A program made the position numbers and the translations under genes. From NCBI RefSeq assembly GCF_017638545.1, contig NZ_CP072110.1, forward strand, positions 124,001 through 188,000: a stretch of 64,000 nt of DNA, in the 5' to 3' direction. Shown here one piece after another: positions 31,914 through 41,700 of the stretch. Under the pieces are notes generated by a model. That model saw only the letters and a program-made list of their open reading frames with translations, was not told the DNA's origin and did not search any database. Origin of the DNA: Psychrosphaera ytuae. Its GTDB lineage: Bacteria; Pseudomonadota; Gammaproteobacteria; Enterobacterales; Alteromonadaceae. Each line of letters starts with the position of its first letter. The first letter of the stretch is position 1.

Positions 31914-34482
31914 GTTTTTTACTATGCTTGGATTATCGTTGCGACTTTTCCGACGTGAATTTGGTCGTGGCGAACTCACTATTATTGCTTTGTCGATAAT
32001 TCTTGCCGTGTCGTCAGTGATGGCGCTCAGTAGTATTACTAACCGCATAGAGCAATCTATTTTACTGAAAAGCGCTGAGTTTTTAGGAGCTGATCGCGAT
32101 TTAGTCAGCTCTCGGCCAATTGATACTAATTACATAGATTACGCTAAACAACAAAATCTACAGACTGATCAGCACGTCTATTTTCAGTCTATGGCGTTTG
32201 CCAATGACAAACTGAACTTAGCCGTCATCAAGGCGGTGACTCAATCATACCCACTTCGCGGTACCTTGTTAGTGGCTGACTTGGAAGACCCATTGTCTGT
32301 TACTGAACAAAACGGTCCATTGCCTGGCACAGTGATAATGAGTCAGCGTTTGTACTACATGTTGGATAAGCCAAAAGAAGTCGAAATAGGTGAGGCGACG
32401 TTAAAGGTTGCTGGAATTATTGATAGTGAGCCTGATGCGCCATTTCAGGTTTTTAGCGCTGGTACTCGTATTATTATGAGCATGGAAGATGTCGCAGCAA
32501 CGAACATAGTTCAACCTGGTAGCCGTATCACCTACGCTTATTTATACGCAGGTGAAGAACAGGCACTCAAAGAATTTGAATCTTGGATTAAACCGCAACT
32601 AACCAAACACGAACGTTTTAGAGGGGTTAAAGAAGGTGCTAGTGGTATTCAGCGCTCTCTAGAGCGAGCCGAAAGCTTCCTGATGATAGCAGGTGTATTG
32701 GGCGTTATTTTGGCTGCGACGGCGGTTGCTGTTTCTGCTCGTCTATACAGTCAACGCCACTTAGATTCGATTGCAATTATGAAAACCCTTGGCGCAAGTG
32801 TTTCTCAGGTACAGGTTGTTTATTTATGTCAATTACTGGTCATCGCTATCGTTAGCGTTATCGGTGGCCTTGTATTGGGTGGAATAATGCAGTGGGGAGC
32901 GATTACAGCGCTCTCAGAATATTTACCAAATGACATACCTGCGCTTGGTTTAGAGCCATTTTTAGTTGCTACAGTGACTGGTTTTGTGTGTGCTTTGATG
33001 TTTTCGATTCCTTCGTTATTAAAGCTATTTAGAGTACCACCGTTAAGAGTGTTGCGCCGTACCCTAGGTGATGGAGTGACGACATCGATAATGGCGCAAG
33101 CAATAATGGCGCTAACGACTATCGCACTAGTTTGGTTTTATAGCCAAAACTGGAAACTAACCGCCATAGTGACAGGTACAGGTGTATTGTTATCAGTTCT
33201 TATTGTCGTCACCTCAAGGGGGATTATTAGTTTAACCCGAGGTGCAGCGAGTCGTACTAACGGAGGTGCGTTAAAACTAGCACTCGCTTCGTTAAAACGA
33301 CGCTCAAAGGAAAACACATCACAAATTATTGGCTTTACCTTGGCGATAATGTTGATGCTGGTGCTGTACACACTCAAAAACTCATTAATCGAAGAGTGGC
33401 AAGAGCAATTACCAGATGGTACGCCTAATCACTTCGTGGTAAACATTTCTGAGCCAGAATTACCTGTTGTCAAAGGAATGTTTGAAAAACAGGGGATCAC
33501 GGTAGAGCAGTTTTATCCGATAATTCGAGGTCGAATCACTCAGATTAACGATGAGGTATTAAAACAGCCTAAGCGCGGTGAAGACCAAGAAGATGGTGCA
33601 AAACGCAAAGGTAAAGCTGAACTTAACGAAGAACAAGGTACGAGCACGGATGACCAAGAGCAAGAAGGACAACGGATTGGTATTGGCCGTGAGCTTAATT
33701 TAACCTTTACCGAAACTTTTCCAGATAACAATGAAATCATTCAGGGTGAGTGGATGGTGCCTAATAAGGCTAAACAAGTTTCAGTAGAAGAGGGCGTTGC
33801 AGAGCGCCTAAAACTCAAACTCGGTGATACCTTGTATTTCGTTATTGGTGCTCAAACTGTATCCGCTGAGGTAACAAGCATTCGAAAAGTAGACTGGAAT
33901 AGCTTACAGCCAAACTTTTTTATGATCTTTAGTAACGATGTCATAGCAGACTTTCCTGCGACCTACATTACGTCGTTTTACTTACCTAAAGAAGAAAAGT
34001 TGTGGATCAATGAATTGGTTACACGGATACCGACCTTAAGTATCATTGACGTTGACGCTATGTTGACTCAAATTAAGTCGACAATAAATCAAGTGTCCAT
34101 AGCTATCCAGTTTGTTTTATTAATCGTCGTGATTGCTGCGACTTTAGTGCTGTTAGCGCAAGTCCAGAGCTCTTTAGACGAGCGACGTAAAGAGACGGTA
34201 ATTTTCCGTACGATAGGAGCGAAGGGGTCGATGATTAGAAATGCAATAACCCTTGAGTTTCTGAGTTTAGGAGCGGTAGCAGGCTTTATCGCGGCATTGG
34301 TTGCAGAGTCAAGTTTAGTCGCTATTCAGCATTTTATGTTTGATATGACTTGGCGGCCACATTGGGATTTATGGTTGATAGGGCCTTTATCTGGCGCGAT
34401 GTTTGTTGCGATAGTAGGCTCAATAAGTACGCGCTCTTTAATGAAAATTACGCCTTCAGAACTGATCCGGCAGTTAGCATAA
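31903..34482 (+). CDS. ybbP: ABC transporter permease YbbP (FtsX/MacB family)
   Basis: The 859-residue inner-membrane protein has two FtsX-type permease modules. Hydrophobic helices cluster at about 25-45, 255-280, 305-330, 350-375, 395-440 and 465-490, and again at about 725-750, 785-810 and 820-845. Large periplasmic domains lie between. An unusually charged stretch at about residues 555-590 (KRGEDQEDGAKRKGKAELNE and following) interrupts the second periplasmic domain. It works with YbbA and probably with periplasmic TesA; the substrate is not established, with lipids or lipoproteins suspected. Confidence 0.88.
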   Translation: MPNKFFTMLGLSLRLFRREFGRGELTIIALSIILAVSSVMALSSITNRIEQSILLKSAEFLGADRDLVSSRPIDTNYIDYAKQQNLQTDQHVYFQSMAFANDKLNLAVIKAVTQSYPLRGTLLVADLEDPLSVTEQNGPLPGTVIMSQRLYYMLDKPKEVEIGEATLKVAGIIDSEPDAPFQVFSAGTRIIMSMEDVAATNIVQPGSRITYAYLYAGEEQALKEFESWIKPQLTKHERFRGVKEGASGIQRSLERAESFLMIAGVLGVILAATAVAVSARLYSQRHLDSIAIMKTLGASVSQVQVVYLCQLLVIAIVSVIGGLVLGGIMQWGAITALSEYLPNDIPALGLEPFLVATVTGFVCALMFSIPSLLKLFRVPPLRVLRRTLGDGVTTSIMAQAIMALTTIALVWFYSQNWKLTAIVTGTGVLLSVLIVVTSRGIISLTRGAASRTNGGALKLALASLKRRSKENTSQIIGFTLAIMLMLVLYTLKNSLIEEWQEQLPDGTPNHFVVNISEPELPVVKGMFEKQGITVEQFYPIIRGRITQINDEVLKQPKRGEDQEDGAKRKGKAELNEEQGTSTDDQEQEGQRIGIGRELNLTFTETFPDNNEIIQGEWMVPNKAKQVSVEEGVAERLKLKLGDTLYFVIGAQTVSAEVTSIRKVDWNSLQPNFFMIFSNDVIADFPATYITSFYLPKEEKLWINELVTRIPTLSIIDVDAMLTQIKSTINQVSIAIQFVLLIVVIAATLVLLAQVQSSLDERRKETVIFRTIGAKGSMIRNAITLEFLSLGAVAGFIAALVAESSLVAIQHFMFDMTWRPHWDLWLIGPLSGAMFVAIVGSISTRSLMKITPSELIRQLA

Positions 34483-34496
34483 GTTATCCAAAACAC

Positions 34497-34523
34497 AAAA
34501 AAGCGCTTTGACAGCGCTTTTTT
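34497..34523. terminator. Bidirectional terminator between ybbP and mlaC
   Basis: Perfect 11-base arms AAAAAAGCGCT and AGCGCTTTTTT around a five-base loop, positioned between convergent genes, with T runs usable in both directions. Confidence 0.9.
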
Positions 34524-34543
34524 CATTTTAGCAATACAATCTA

Positions 34544-35203
34544 TTAAGATTTTAATAACTCGTTGGCTACGTCACCAATGCCTTTATCACGTAACGGCTT
34601 AGACAGCTCAGCACGTTTTGCATCTACCAAGCTAATACCCTCAACGACTAAATCATAGGCTCGCCACTCGTTGGTTTTGGTGTTTTTACGTAGTTTAAAT
34701 ACCATAGACAGCGGTTTGGCGCCTGGTTGCTCGAGTTCAGTACGGATAGCCACGGTTTTTTTGCCGCTGACATCGCGTTCTTGCTCGTAGTTAATTTTTT
34801 GGTTGTTGTATTGAATCAACGCAGAAGAGTATGTTTCTACCAAAATTTTACGCATCGCGTCTACGAATAAGTCGCGTTCTTCACGGGTAGACTGCTTGAG
34901 TTGCGGGCCCAATATCTTGTACGAAGCAAAACGAATATCAACAAATGGAATCAACTGTTCTTCAACAATCATTTTCATTCTTTGCTTTTCTTGTTCTTTG
35001 TCTGCTAATGATTTTGCGTCGGCAACTGATTTAAATACGACTTTTGCTAGGTCTTCAACAATGACATAAGGCGAATTGGTTAGCTCTATCTGTTCAATTT
35101 GTTGCTGATACTTCAAGGCCAATTCTTTGTCATTGTCTAAAGATACTGCATAGCTAGGAACCAATAACAAAAGTGAAGCGAGGGCGACTGATACTCTTAA
35201 CAT
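34544..35203 (-). CDS. mlaC: MlaC-family periplasmic phospholipid-binding protein
   Basis: The 219-residue protein has a signal peptide (ending about VPSYAVS) and the MlaC/Ttg2D domain: LAKVVFKSVAD, a long amphipathic helical region, IPFVDIRFASYKILGPQ, REERDLFVDAMRKILVETYS and WRAYDLVVEGISLVD. MlaC carries phospholipids between the outer-membrane MlaA complex and the inner-membrane MlaFEDB transporter. The ATG at 35203 has AAAGGA eight bases upstream; an upstream TTG in frame is less likely. Here it is separated from mlaFEDB, none of which is in the window, and its promoter contains a TetR-type palindrome. Confidence 0.88.
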   Translation of the reverse strand: MLRVSVALASLLLLVPSYAVSLDNDKELALKYQQQIEQIELTNSPYVIVEDLAKVVFKSVADAKSLADKEQEKQRMKMIVEEQLIPFVDIRFASYKILGPQLKQSTREERDLFVDAMRKILVETYSSALIQYNNQKINYEQERDVSGKKTVAIRTELEQPGAKPLSMVFKLRKNTKTNEWRAYDLVVEGISLVDAKRAELSKPLRDKGIGDVANELLKS

Positions 35204-35234
35204 AATCAAAGTCCTTTAATTTATAATGGTCAGA

Positions 35235-35263
35235 AGTATAATACCGACCGTTCGGTATGTAAA
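35235..35263 (-). promoter_or_regulatory. mlaC promoter with embedded TetR-type operator
   Basis: On the minus strand TTTACA (35263-35258) and TATACT (35240-35235) are 17 bases apart. The spacer is occupied almost exactly by the palindrome ATACCGACCGTTCGGTAT (35241-35258, seven-base perfect arms), which has the composition typical of TetR-family operators. A repressor bound there would block the polymerase. No TetR gene lies in the window. Confidence 0.75.
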
Positions 35264-35451
35264 CCCAAAGCCGCTATAATCAAGTGCTATATATGTAAAC
35301 TATTAGCACTATCAGACCATGAGTTTAGACCTGTTTTAACATTGTTGCGTTGATCTTGGGGAGATATACGGACGACAATGGTTTTTTTATTACTTTAAAT
35401 GCGAGATAATTGCAGAAATTGTCGAATCATTAACTTTTAATTGAGGTACCT

Positions 35452-36237
35452 ATGCGTTTTGTTGATTCCCATTGTCACTTAGATCGAATCGATTTAGAAA
35501 AAGAAGGGATGAGCTTTGCAGCCATGATGGAAAAAGCGAAACAAAACAGTGTCGAGCACTTTTTATGTGTGGCTATTTCAATGGACCAATTTCCTGAAAT
35601 GGTAAAAAAGGCACAAGCATATGAGAACGTTTCATTTTCTTGTGGCGTTCACCCATTACACGTGGATGAAGACAAGCAATTTACGCTAGATGACCTACCC
35701 AAATTAGCATCGGATGATAAAGTTGTGGCGATTGGTGAAACGGGCTTGGATTATTATTATTCAAAAGATTCCATTGCCGCTCAGCAAGCTTCTTTTGCTC
35801 GTCATATAGAGGTAGGAAATGAGCTGAATAAGCCAATTATTGTTCATACAAGAGACGCCAGAGAGGATACCATTGCGATCATGCGCGAAAATAACGCAGA
35901 GAAGTGTCGTGGCGTCTTGCATTGCTTTACAGAAAGTTGGGAAATGGCCAAGCAAGCTATGGATCAAAACTTTTTTATTTCAATTTCGGGTATCGTTACT
36001 TTTAAAAACGCTGTTGAGTTACAGGACGTTGTCCGCAAAATGCCATTGGACCGTTTATTAATAGAAACAGATTCTCCTTATCTTGCACCTGTCCCGTTTC
36101 GTGGAAAACAAAATCAGCCTGCTTATGTCAAGCACGTCGCAGAGTTTATTGCGGAGTTAAAAGGTGTTTCTTTAGAAAAAGTAGCAGAACAAACTACTGC
36201 CAATTTCCAAGACTTATTCAGTCACGCCTCGGTATAA
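35452..36237 (+). CDS. TatD-family metal-dependent nuclease (YcfH-like)
   Basis: This 261-residue TIM-barrel hydrolase has the metal ligands in VDSHCHLDRID (H7, H9), GETGLDYYY (Glu), IIVHTRDAREDT (His), GVLHCFTE (His) and IETDSPYLAPVPFRG (Asp). It is closest to E. coli YcfH among the TatD family, which includes 3'-5' DNases and D-aminoacyl-tRNA deacylase-like activities. In many relatives ycfH follows holB; here it stands alone, divergent from mlaC. The ribosome site TTGAGG is well placed. Confidence 0.92.
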   Translation: MRFVDSHCHLDRIDLEKEGMSFAAMMEKAKQNSVEHFLCVAISMDQFPEMVKKAQAYENVSFSCGVHPLHVDEDKQFTLDDLPKLASDDKVVAIGETGLDYYYSKDSIAAQQASFARHIEVGNELNKPIIVHTRDAREDTIAIMRENNAEKCRGVLHCFTESWEMAKQAMDQNFFISISGIVTFKNAVELQDVVRKMPLDRLLIETDSPYLAPVPFRGKQNQPAYVKHVAEFIAELKGVSLEKVAEQTTANFQDLFSHASV

Positions 36238-36283
36238 GATAATGATGAGTTTTTTGCCTAAAAACACATAGAGTTTAATAGGC

Positions 36284-36316
36284 AAAAAAAAGCCCAGAAC
36301 TAGTCCTGATCTGGGC
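36284..36316 (-). terminator. Terminator facing away from lysR
   Basis: Seven-base perfect arms (GCCCAGA/TCTGGGC) with an 11-base loop and eight consecutive Ts on the minus strand. It is about 320 bases beyond the lysR stop, too far to be its obvious terminator, which is why I propose a separate RNA. Confidence 0.8.
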
Positions 36317-36404
36317 GAGGGGAATGGCTCCGTTAAGAGCCGTGCGCTAAACCTTGTCTCGCAATCCACTTTGATATACATCTTTGTTTCAAGGCTTTTA
36401 CCAA
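36284..36404 (-). ncRNA. Candidate small RNA with intrinsic terminator
   Basis: Read on the minus strand, a plausible promoter (TTTAGA at 36439-36434, 16-base spacer, TATATA at 36417-36412) would start a transcript of about 120 bases. It contains a CCTTG...CAAGG closing stem, the hairpin GGCTC-TTAACG-GAGCC, a C-rich single-stranded stretch (ATTCCCCTC), and a terminator with arms GCCCAGA and TCTGGGC followed by eight Ts. This has the form of an Hfq-type sRNA. It matches none of the E. coli sRNAs I can recall. It could instead be the 3' end of the lysR transcript. Confidence 0.5.
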
Positions 36405-36635
36405 GGTAGTGTATATAAAGTGACTGGGTGACATCTAAATATCAGCTTAGTAGAAGACATTTTTGAAATAAAGCGTTGGTTGTCTTTTTTTTAACCAATT
36501 TGGGTTGTCAGTTCGATAACAATTACACTTCGGCTAGGATCAGTTTTAAACCGCTTGTTTACTGGTTTTCCTCAGGTTATTAACAGGTTTTTTACAGTAT
36601 CGACTGTAAATTAATCTGTACAAAAGTGTGCATTT

Positions 36636-37517
36636 TTAAAACATCGACCAAATTTTATTTGCAGCTGGACCTAAAATAGTTTTTCTATTTTTTACTACCC
36701 TTATTTCCGCACAAATAGGTGTTGAATCTTTTTCTATTTGAAAACTAACAAAATCTTCCGTTAAAGCTTTAGACCACATGTTTTTTATAATGGGACCCCA
36801 ACCCAGCTGAGCGTGTATTGCGGCAACACAAGTTTGATAACCGTTGACTTTAAGCAGACTTCGACCAATTGGTTTCATCAAAACGTCTTTGTTCAAATCA
36901 ATGGCAAAATCACTCGGCACGACTTGTGGTAATTTTGATAACACACTTTGATCAATGTCGTTTGCATCGGTTACGTTAACCTGAGCTAATAACGACCGGT
37001 GAATACAAAATGAAATTTCTAAGTTCGATACATGTTTTGACTCGAAGTCTCCCTCGGCGGCAAATGTAGGCAACCATGGTGTAAACGCCAATTGAACTTC
37101 TTCTTTATTAAGGCGCTGAAAACTTTTTAATTGAGTCTCAGAATGTAACTTAAATTGCGTATTTGGAAAGGACGACTGAACTTCTTTGAGTGATGACAAA
37201 AGCGGGTCGACATTAGCCGAATCTTCGATACTGATCACAACTTCGTGTTCTTCTCCTCTTTTTAAACTGTCGGAATAGCTGTTAAGTTGATTTATCTGGT
37301 CTACTATTAGCTTACATTTTTGATAATAAATTTGTCCCTTTTCAGTGAGTTCGAGACGGTATCCATTCCTATTAAACAGAGTTATACCAACCGTTTCTTC
37401 TAGTCTTTTAATAGTCATACTGATGGCCGGCTGGGATTTATTTAGCACCGTTGAAGCAGCGCTGATAGAGCCAGCTTCAACAACGTGAATTAAAGTTAAA
37501 ACTTGATCAATTTTCAT
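36636..37517 (-). CDS. LysR-family transcriptional regulator
   Basis: The 293-residue protein has an N-terminal winged HTH (LTLIHVVEAGSISAASTVLN, then KSQPAISMTIKRLEETVGIT) and a substrate-binding-like effector domain from about residue 90. It is divergent from the efflux operon starting at 37636, with 118 bases between the starts containing a perfect inverted repeat, the usual arrangement for a LysR protein controlling its neighbour. The ligand is unknown. The C-terminal domain is less conserved than the DNA-binding part. Confidence 0.9.
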   Translation of the reverse strand: MKIDQVLTLIHVVEAGSISAASTVLNKSQPAISMTIKRLEETVGITLFNRNGYRLELTEKGQIYYQKCKLIVDQINQLNSYSDSLKRGEEHEVVISIEDSANVDPLLSSLKEVQSSFPNTQFKLHSETQLKSFQRLNKEEVQLAFTPWLPTFAAEGDFESKHVSNLEISFCIHRSLLAQVNVTDANDIDQSVLSKLPQVVPSDFAIDLNKDVLMKPIGRSLLKVNGYQTCVAAIHAQLGWGPIIKNMWSKALTEDFVSFQIEKDSTPICAEIRVVKNRKTILGPAANKIWSMF

Positions 37518-37536
37518 GGCGGTATCATCGTAAATA

Positions 37537-37555
37537 AGTTAACAAAATGTTAACT
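37537..37555. promoter_or_regulatory. Inverted repeat, probable LysR binding site
   Basis: AGTTAAC-AAAAT-GTTAACT is a perfect palindrome with seven-base arms and a five-base spacer, 20 bases upstream of the lysR start and in the divergent promoter region. Its position fits an autoregulatory and activating LysR site; the identity of the binding protein is inferred. Confidence 0.55.
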
Positions 37556-37635
37556 AGTTTTTAAAATAATATAAATATCATTTAATGTAATTCTGCGTAC
37601 AATAACTGATAGTCGATAAATAGTAGGAACTTTCA

Positions 37636-38754
37636 ATGGTTTACAGATTTGGTAAAAGTTTGTCATGGATTTTAATAGTCGCAATGTGGTCAGTATTATC
37701 GGGGTGCACGGAGCCAAGGTCCGAGTCGGTTGATGAAGAGACTATCCGGCCTGCTAAATTAGCGAAGGTCGTGTCCGCATCTGGTGAATCTATCAAAACC
37801 TTTCCAGCAACTGTGGAGCCTTCTTTGTATGCTCATTTAGCCTTTAGAGTTAATGGCGAAATCGTTAAGTTACCTGTTGTAGCAGGTGACAGTGTAAAGA
37901 AGGGCCAAATGCTGGCGCAATTAGACGATAAAGATTTTGTAGTTCAACAGAAGCAAGCAAAAGCTAAATTTGATTTAACGGCTTCTCAGTTCAAACGTGC
38001 TCAAACCTTAATTAAAGAAAAATTAATTTCATCGGCTGAGTTTGATCAGCTTAAAGCAGAGCTAGATATTGCTGAGGCACAACTCGACGCTGCAAATAAT
38101 AATTTGGAATATTCTCAGCTAAAAGCTCCTTTTGATGGTGTGGTTACCAATATCAACGTGGAAGCGTTTGAGTTTGTTCAAGCTAAACAGCCAATTATGG
38201 ACATTCAAGGCCGCTCTAATATAGATGTTGCTATTCAAGTACCTGAACAGCTTATGGTACGCCTGCCAAAGTCAGATAAAACTGAGGCTTATAAACCCAA
38301 TTTAATCTTTGATGCCAACCCCAACAAAAAATATCAAGTAACCCTCAAAGAGCACGATATTTCTCCAAATCCTGCAACAAAAAGTTATCAAGTTGTGTTT
38401 TCGTTACCTACCCCAGAGGACATAAATTTGTTACCTGGTATGACAGGTACTTTAGAGGTCGAACTAAACAAGCTACTCAATAACGATACAAGTTTATTAC
38501 AAGTACCTATTGCGTCAGTTTTTGTACCAAATCGTTTAGCAGACTCAAAACAAAAGTATGTCTACAAAATAGATGAAAATAACCGCACCCAACTTGTGGC
38601 GGTGGAAGTCGTCGATACCAAACAAAAAGGTCTTATCATTAAACCATTACAAAGTGGAACCTTGGCTGCCGGTGATAAAGTGGTGGCAGCGGGCGCTCAC
38701 TTGATACCAGAGGACACAGAAGTGTCTGAGTGGGTTCAGGAGCGAGGACTGTAG
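37636..38754 (+). CDS. RND efflux periplasmic adaptor (membrane fusion lipoprotein)
   Basis: The 372-residue adaptor has a lipobox (SVLSGC, Cys24), a biotinyl-lipoyl half-motif (LPVVAGDSVKKGQMLAQLDD), an alpha-hairpin (about 95-140) and the second lipoyl half (YSQLKAPFDGVVTNINVE), then beta-barrel and membrane-proximal domains. It should link the permease in the next gene to an outer-membrane channel. Its stop is one base before the permease start. It is the first gene divergent from lysR. Substrate unknown. Confidence 0.9.
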   Translation: MVYRFGKSLSWILIVAMWSVLSGCTEPRSESVDEETIRPAKLAKVVSASGESIKTFPATVEPSLYAHLAFRVNGEIVKLPVVAGDSVKKGQMLAQLDDKDFVVQQKQAKAKFDLTASQFKRAQTLIKEKLISSAEFDQLKAELDIAEAQLDAANNNLEYSQLKAPFDGVVTNINVEAFEFVQAKQPIMDIQGRSNIDVAIQVPEQLMVRLPKSDKTEAYKPNLIFDANPNKKYQVTLKEHDISPNPATKSYQVVFSLPTPEDINLLPGMTGTLEVELNKLLNNDTSLLQVPIASVFVPNRLADSKQKYVYKIDENNRTQLVAVEVVDTKQKGLIIKPLQSGTLAAGDKVVAAGAHLIPEDTEVSEWVQERGL

Positions 38755-38755
38755 T

Positions 38756-41700
38756 ATGTCTCAAGGGTTTGATATTGCTAATTACTTCGTTAGACAAAAA
38801 ACGACCTCGTGGTTATTCGCGTTTTTGTTGTTGTTTGGCGGTGTAGTTTCTTATTTTCAGTTGGGCCAACTAGAGGATCCCGAGTTTGTTCTTAAACAAG
38901 CGATAGTAGTGACTCAATATCCGGGGGCCTCGCCTGTGCAAGTCGAGGAAGAGGTTACCCATCCCTTAGAAAATGAAATTCAAAAACTAACATATGTCGA
39001 CAACGTAAAGTCGATAACTAGTGCTGGTGTGTCACAAATCATGGTTGAAATGAAGTCGACTTACCGGAAGACGGAATTACGCCAAATCTGGGATGAACTC
39101 AGAAGAAAAATAAATGACTACGCTCCTCAATTACCTGCAGGCACTACGACCCCAATCGTCAGAGACGACTTTGGTGATGTATTCGGAGTATTACTTGCGG
39201 TGACTGGTGAAGGGTTTAACAACGACGAGCTAAACGATTACGTAGACTATATTAGACGTGAATTAGTCTTAGTTGATGGCATTGGCAAGGTGACTGTAGT
39301 TGGTTCTGAACAAGAACAAGTCATTATCGAAATGTCGCAGAATAAGATGGTTTCATTAGGGATCTCGACCGGATACTTGTATCAGTTGTTGTCGCAACAA
39401 AATGTCGTAAGCAACGCTGGCTTTGTGAGAGTAGGCGATGAGCAAATTCGTTTTCATCCCACGGGTGAATTCTCTTCAGTTCAAGAATTGGGAGATTTAG
39501 TGATAAGTCCGCCGGGTCAGTCGAAACGAATCGTGTTGGCCGATGTCGCTAATATTTATCGCGACTTTGACAAAACTCCAAGTCATATTGTGAGACATAA
39601 CGGCGAGCCGGCAATTTATATTGGCTTGTCTTTCGCGTCAGGCTCTAATGTTGTTGATGTTGGTCAAAGAGTTTCGGCAAAGCTCGCAACGCTCGATCAA
39701 CAGCGCCCGTACGGAATGTTCATCCATACGGTTTACAACCAACCCAAAGAAGTAGACGAATCGGTAGCGGGTTTTATTCAGAGTTTGGCTGAAGCGGTAA
39801 TTATCGTCATTGTTATTTTGTTGTTATTCATGGGTTTTAAAACTGGGGTATTAATCGGCGGTATATTATTACTGACGGTGTTGGGTACCTTTATTTTCAT
39901 GAATTTACTCGATATTCAATTACACCGTGTTTCGCTTGGCGCCTTAATTATTGCGCTAGGTATGCTGGTTGATAATGCCATTGTCATTGTAGAAGGGATA
40001 TTGGTTAACCTAAAACGCAAAATGTCTCGAGCCGAGGCCGCGAGTTTGATTGTTCGGCAAACCAAGTGGCCACTATTAGCGGCTACGTTTATCGCTATCA
40101 TTGCCTTTGCGCCTATTGGCTTATCACCAGATGCCACTGGTGAATTTGCTGGCTCATTGTTTTACGTTTTACTGATCTCTTTGTTATTAAGTTGGTTCAC
40201 TGCGATAACTATCACTCCTTTTTATGCAAGTTTAATGTTTAAAGACAGTGTTAGTTCTACCCAAGAAAACGATGAAAGTGACAGTACTGATCCTTATGCT
40301 GGAAGTTTGTATCAAAGGTACAAACAAATACTCGTTTTTACTTTGCGATATCCTAAGTCAACCATGGTATTTATGTTGGCTCTGTTTTTAGTTGCAGGTT
40401 ATGGCTTTGGTAAAGTGAAGCAGTCATTTTTTCCAGCTTCAAATTTACCTATGTTTTATGTTGAATATCGACTTCCACAAGGGAGTGATATTAGAGCGAC
40501 CGCCGAGACTGGGGCTGAATTAGAATCGTACATGTTAAAGCAGGAACAGGTCGAGTTTGTGTCTAATACGATTGGTCGTGGTGCCGCTCGATTTATGTTG
40601 ACCTATAACATGGAGCTAAATTACAGCAACTACGGACAATTGATTATTAGGGTAAAAGGTAAAGAGGACTTAGTGCCAACGATGGCTCAAGTTCGTCGTT
40701 ATATTCATCGTCAATATCCGGACGTAGAAGCAAAAACCTTACGTGTTGAGATTGGTCCTGCAACCGCGTCTAAAATCGAAGCTCGATTTTCTGGTTCTGA
40801 TCCTGAAGTACTGCGTCAATTGAGTGCTAAGGCCAAAGAAATTTTGCGTGCCGAACCAGATGCGATGAATATAACCGACAACTGGAAAAACCAAACAAAA
40901 GTCATGCGCCCAGTGTTTGATGCTGTAGCTGCTAGAGAAGTAGGGATCACTAAGTCTGCGGTGGATGACTTACTGTTAACTAACTTTGTAGGAAAAACCG
41001 TAGGCGTTTATCGAGATGGTACAGAACGATTACCAATTGTTGTTCGGATGCCAGAACAACAGCGTGAAGTCATCGACTCGATTGATGACTTACAGATTTA
41101 TTCTCCGGTTTTAAATCAATACTTGCCGCTATCAAAGGTGGTCTCTGAGTTCAAAATGGAATTTGAAGATCCAATCATTAACCGACGAGACCGCAAGAGA
41201 ACCTTAACGGTAATGGCAGACCACGATGTTTTATCAGATAAAACAGCGGCCCAATTGTTTGCAAAAGTGAAACCAAAAATTGAGGCGATTCCGCTACCAG
41301 ATGGTTATGAGCTCAGTTGGGGTGGGGAATACGAGGCTAGTAAAAAAGCCCAAAAGCCGATATTCTCAGCGCTGCCTATTGGATTTGGGCTGATGTTTAT
41401 CATAACCATTTTGTTGTTTAATTCGATGAAGCTAGCGACTGTGATCTGGACAACGGTGCCTCTTGCGATAATTGGTGTGTCGTTTGGGTTCTTAACGACA
41501 GGTATTGCGTTTGGTTTTATGAGCTTATTGGGATTACTGAGTTTATCAGGAATGCTGATTAAAAATGGTATCGTATTAGTTGAGCAAATTGAAATAGAGA
41601 AGTCAGAAGGCGCCGAGTTTTATGATGCAATTGTCAACGCTGCAATTAGTCGTGTAAGACCAGTTTCTATGGCAGCCATTACGACCGTATTAGGAATGGC

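Larger units (their letters stand above)
36238..36635. other. Gene-free 398 bp region between the TatD-family gene and lysR
   Basis: No convincing protein-coding frame. It holds, left to right: an AT-rich inverted repeat with arms TTTTTTGCCTA and TAGGCAAAAAA (36250-36290), a minus-strand terminator and candidate small RNA (36284-36404), and a 20-base inverted repeat TTTACAG...CTGTAAA (36591-36610) just past the end of lysR. The last repeat lacks a T run, so I cannot call it a terminator. Confidence 0.6.

Noticed and set aside
36250..36290. AT-rich inverted repeat after the TatD-family gene as its terminator
   Set aside because: The arms TTTTTTGCCTA and TAGGCAAAAAA pair well, but the plus strand has no T run after the stem, so plus-strand termination is unsupported.
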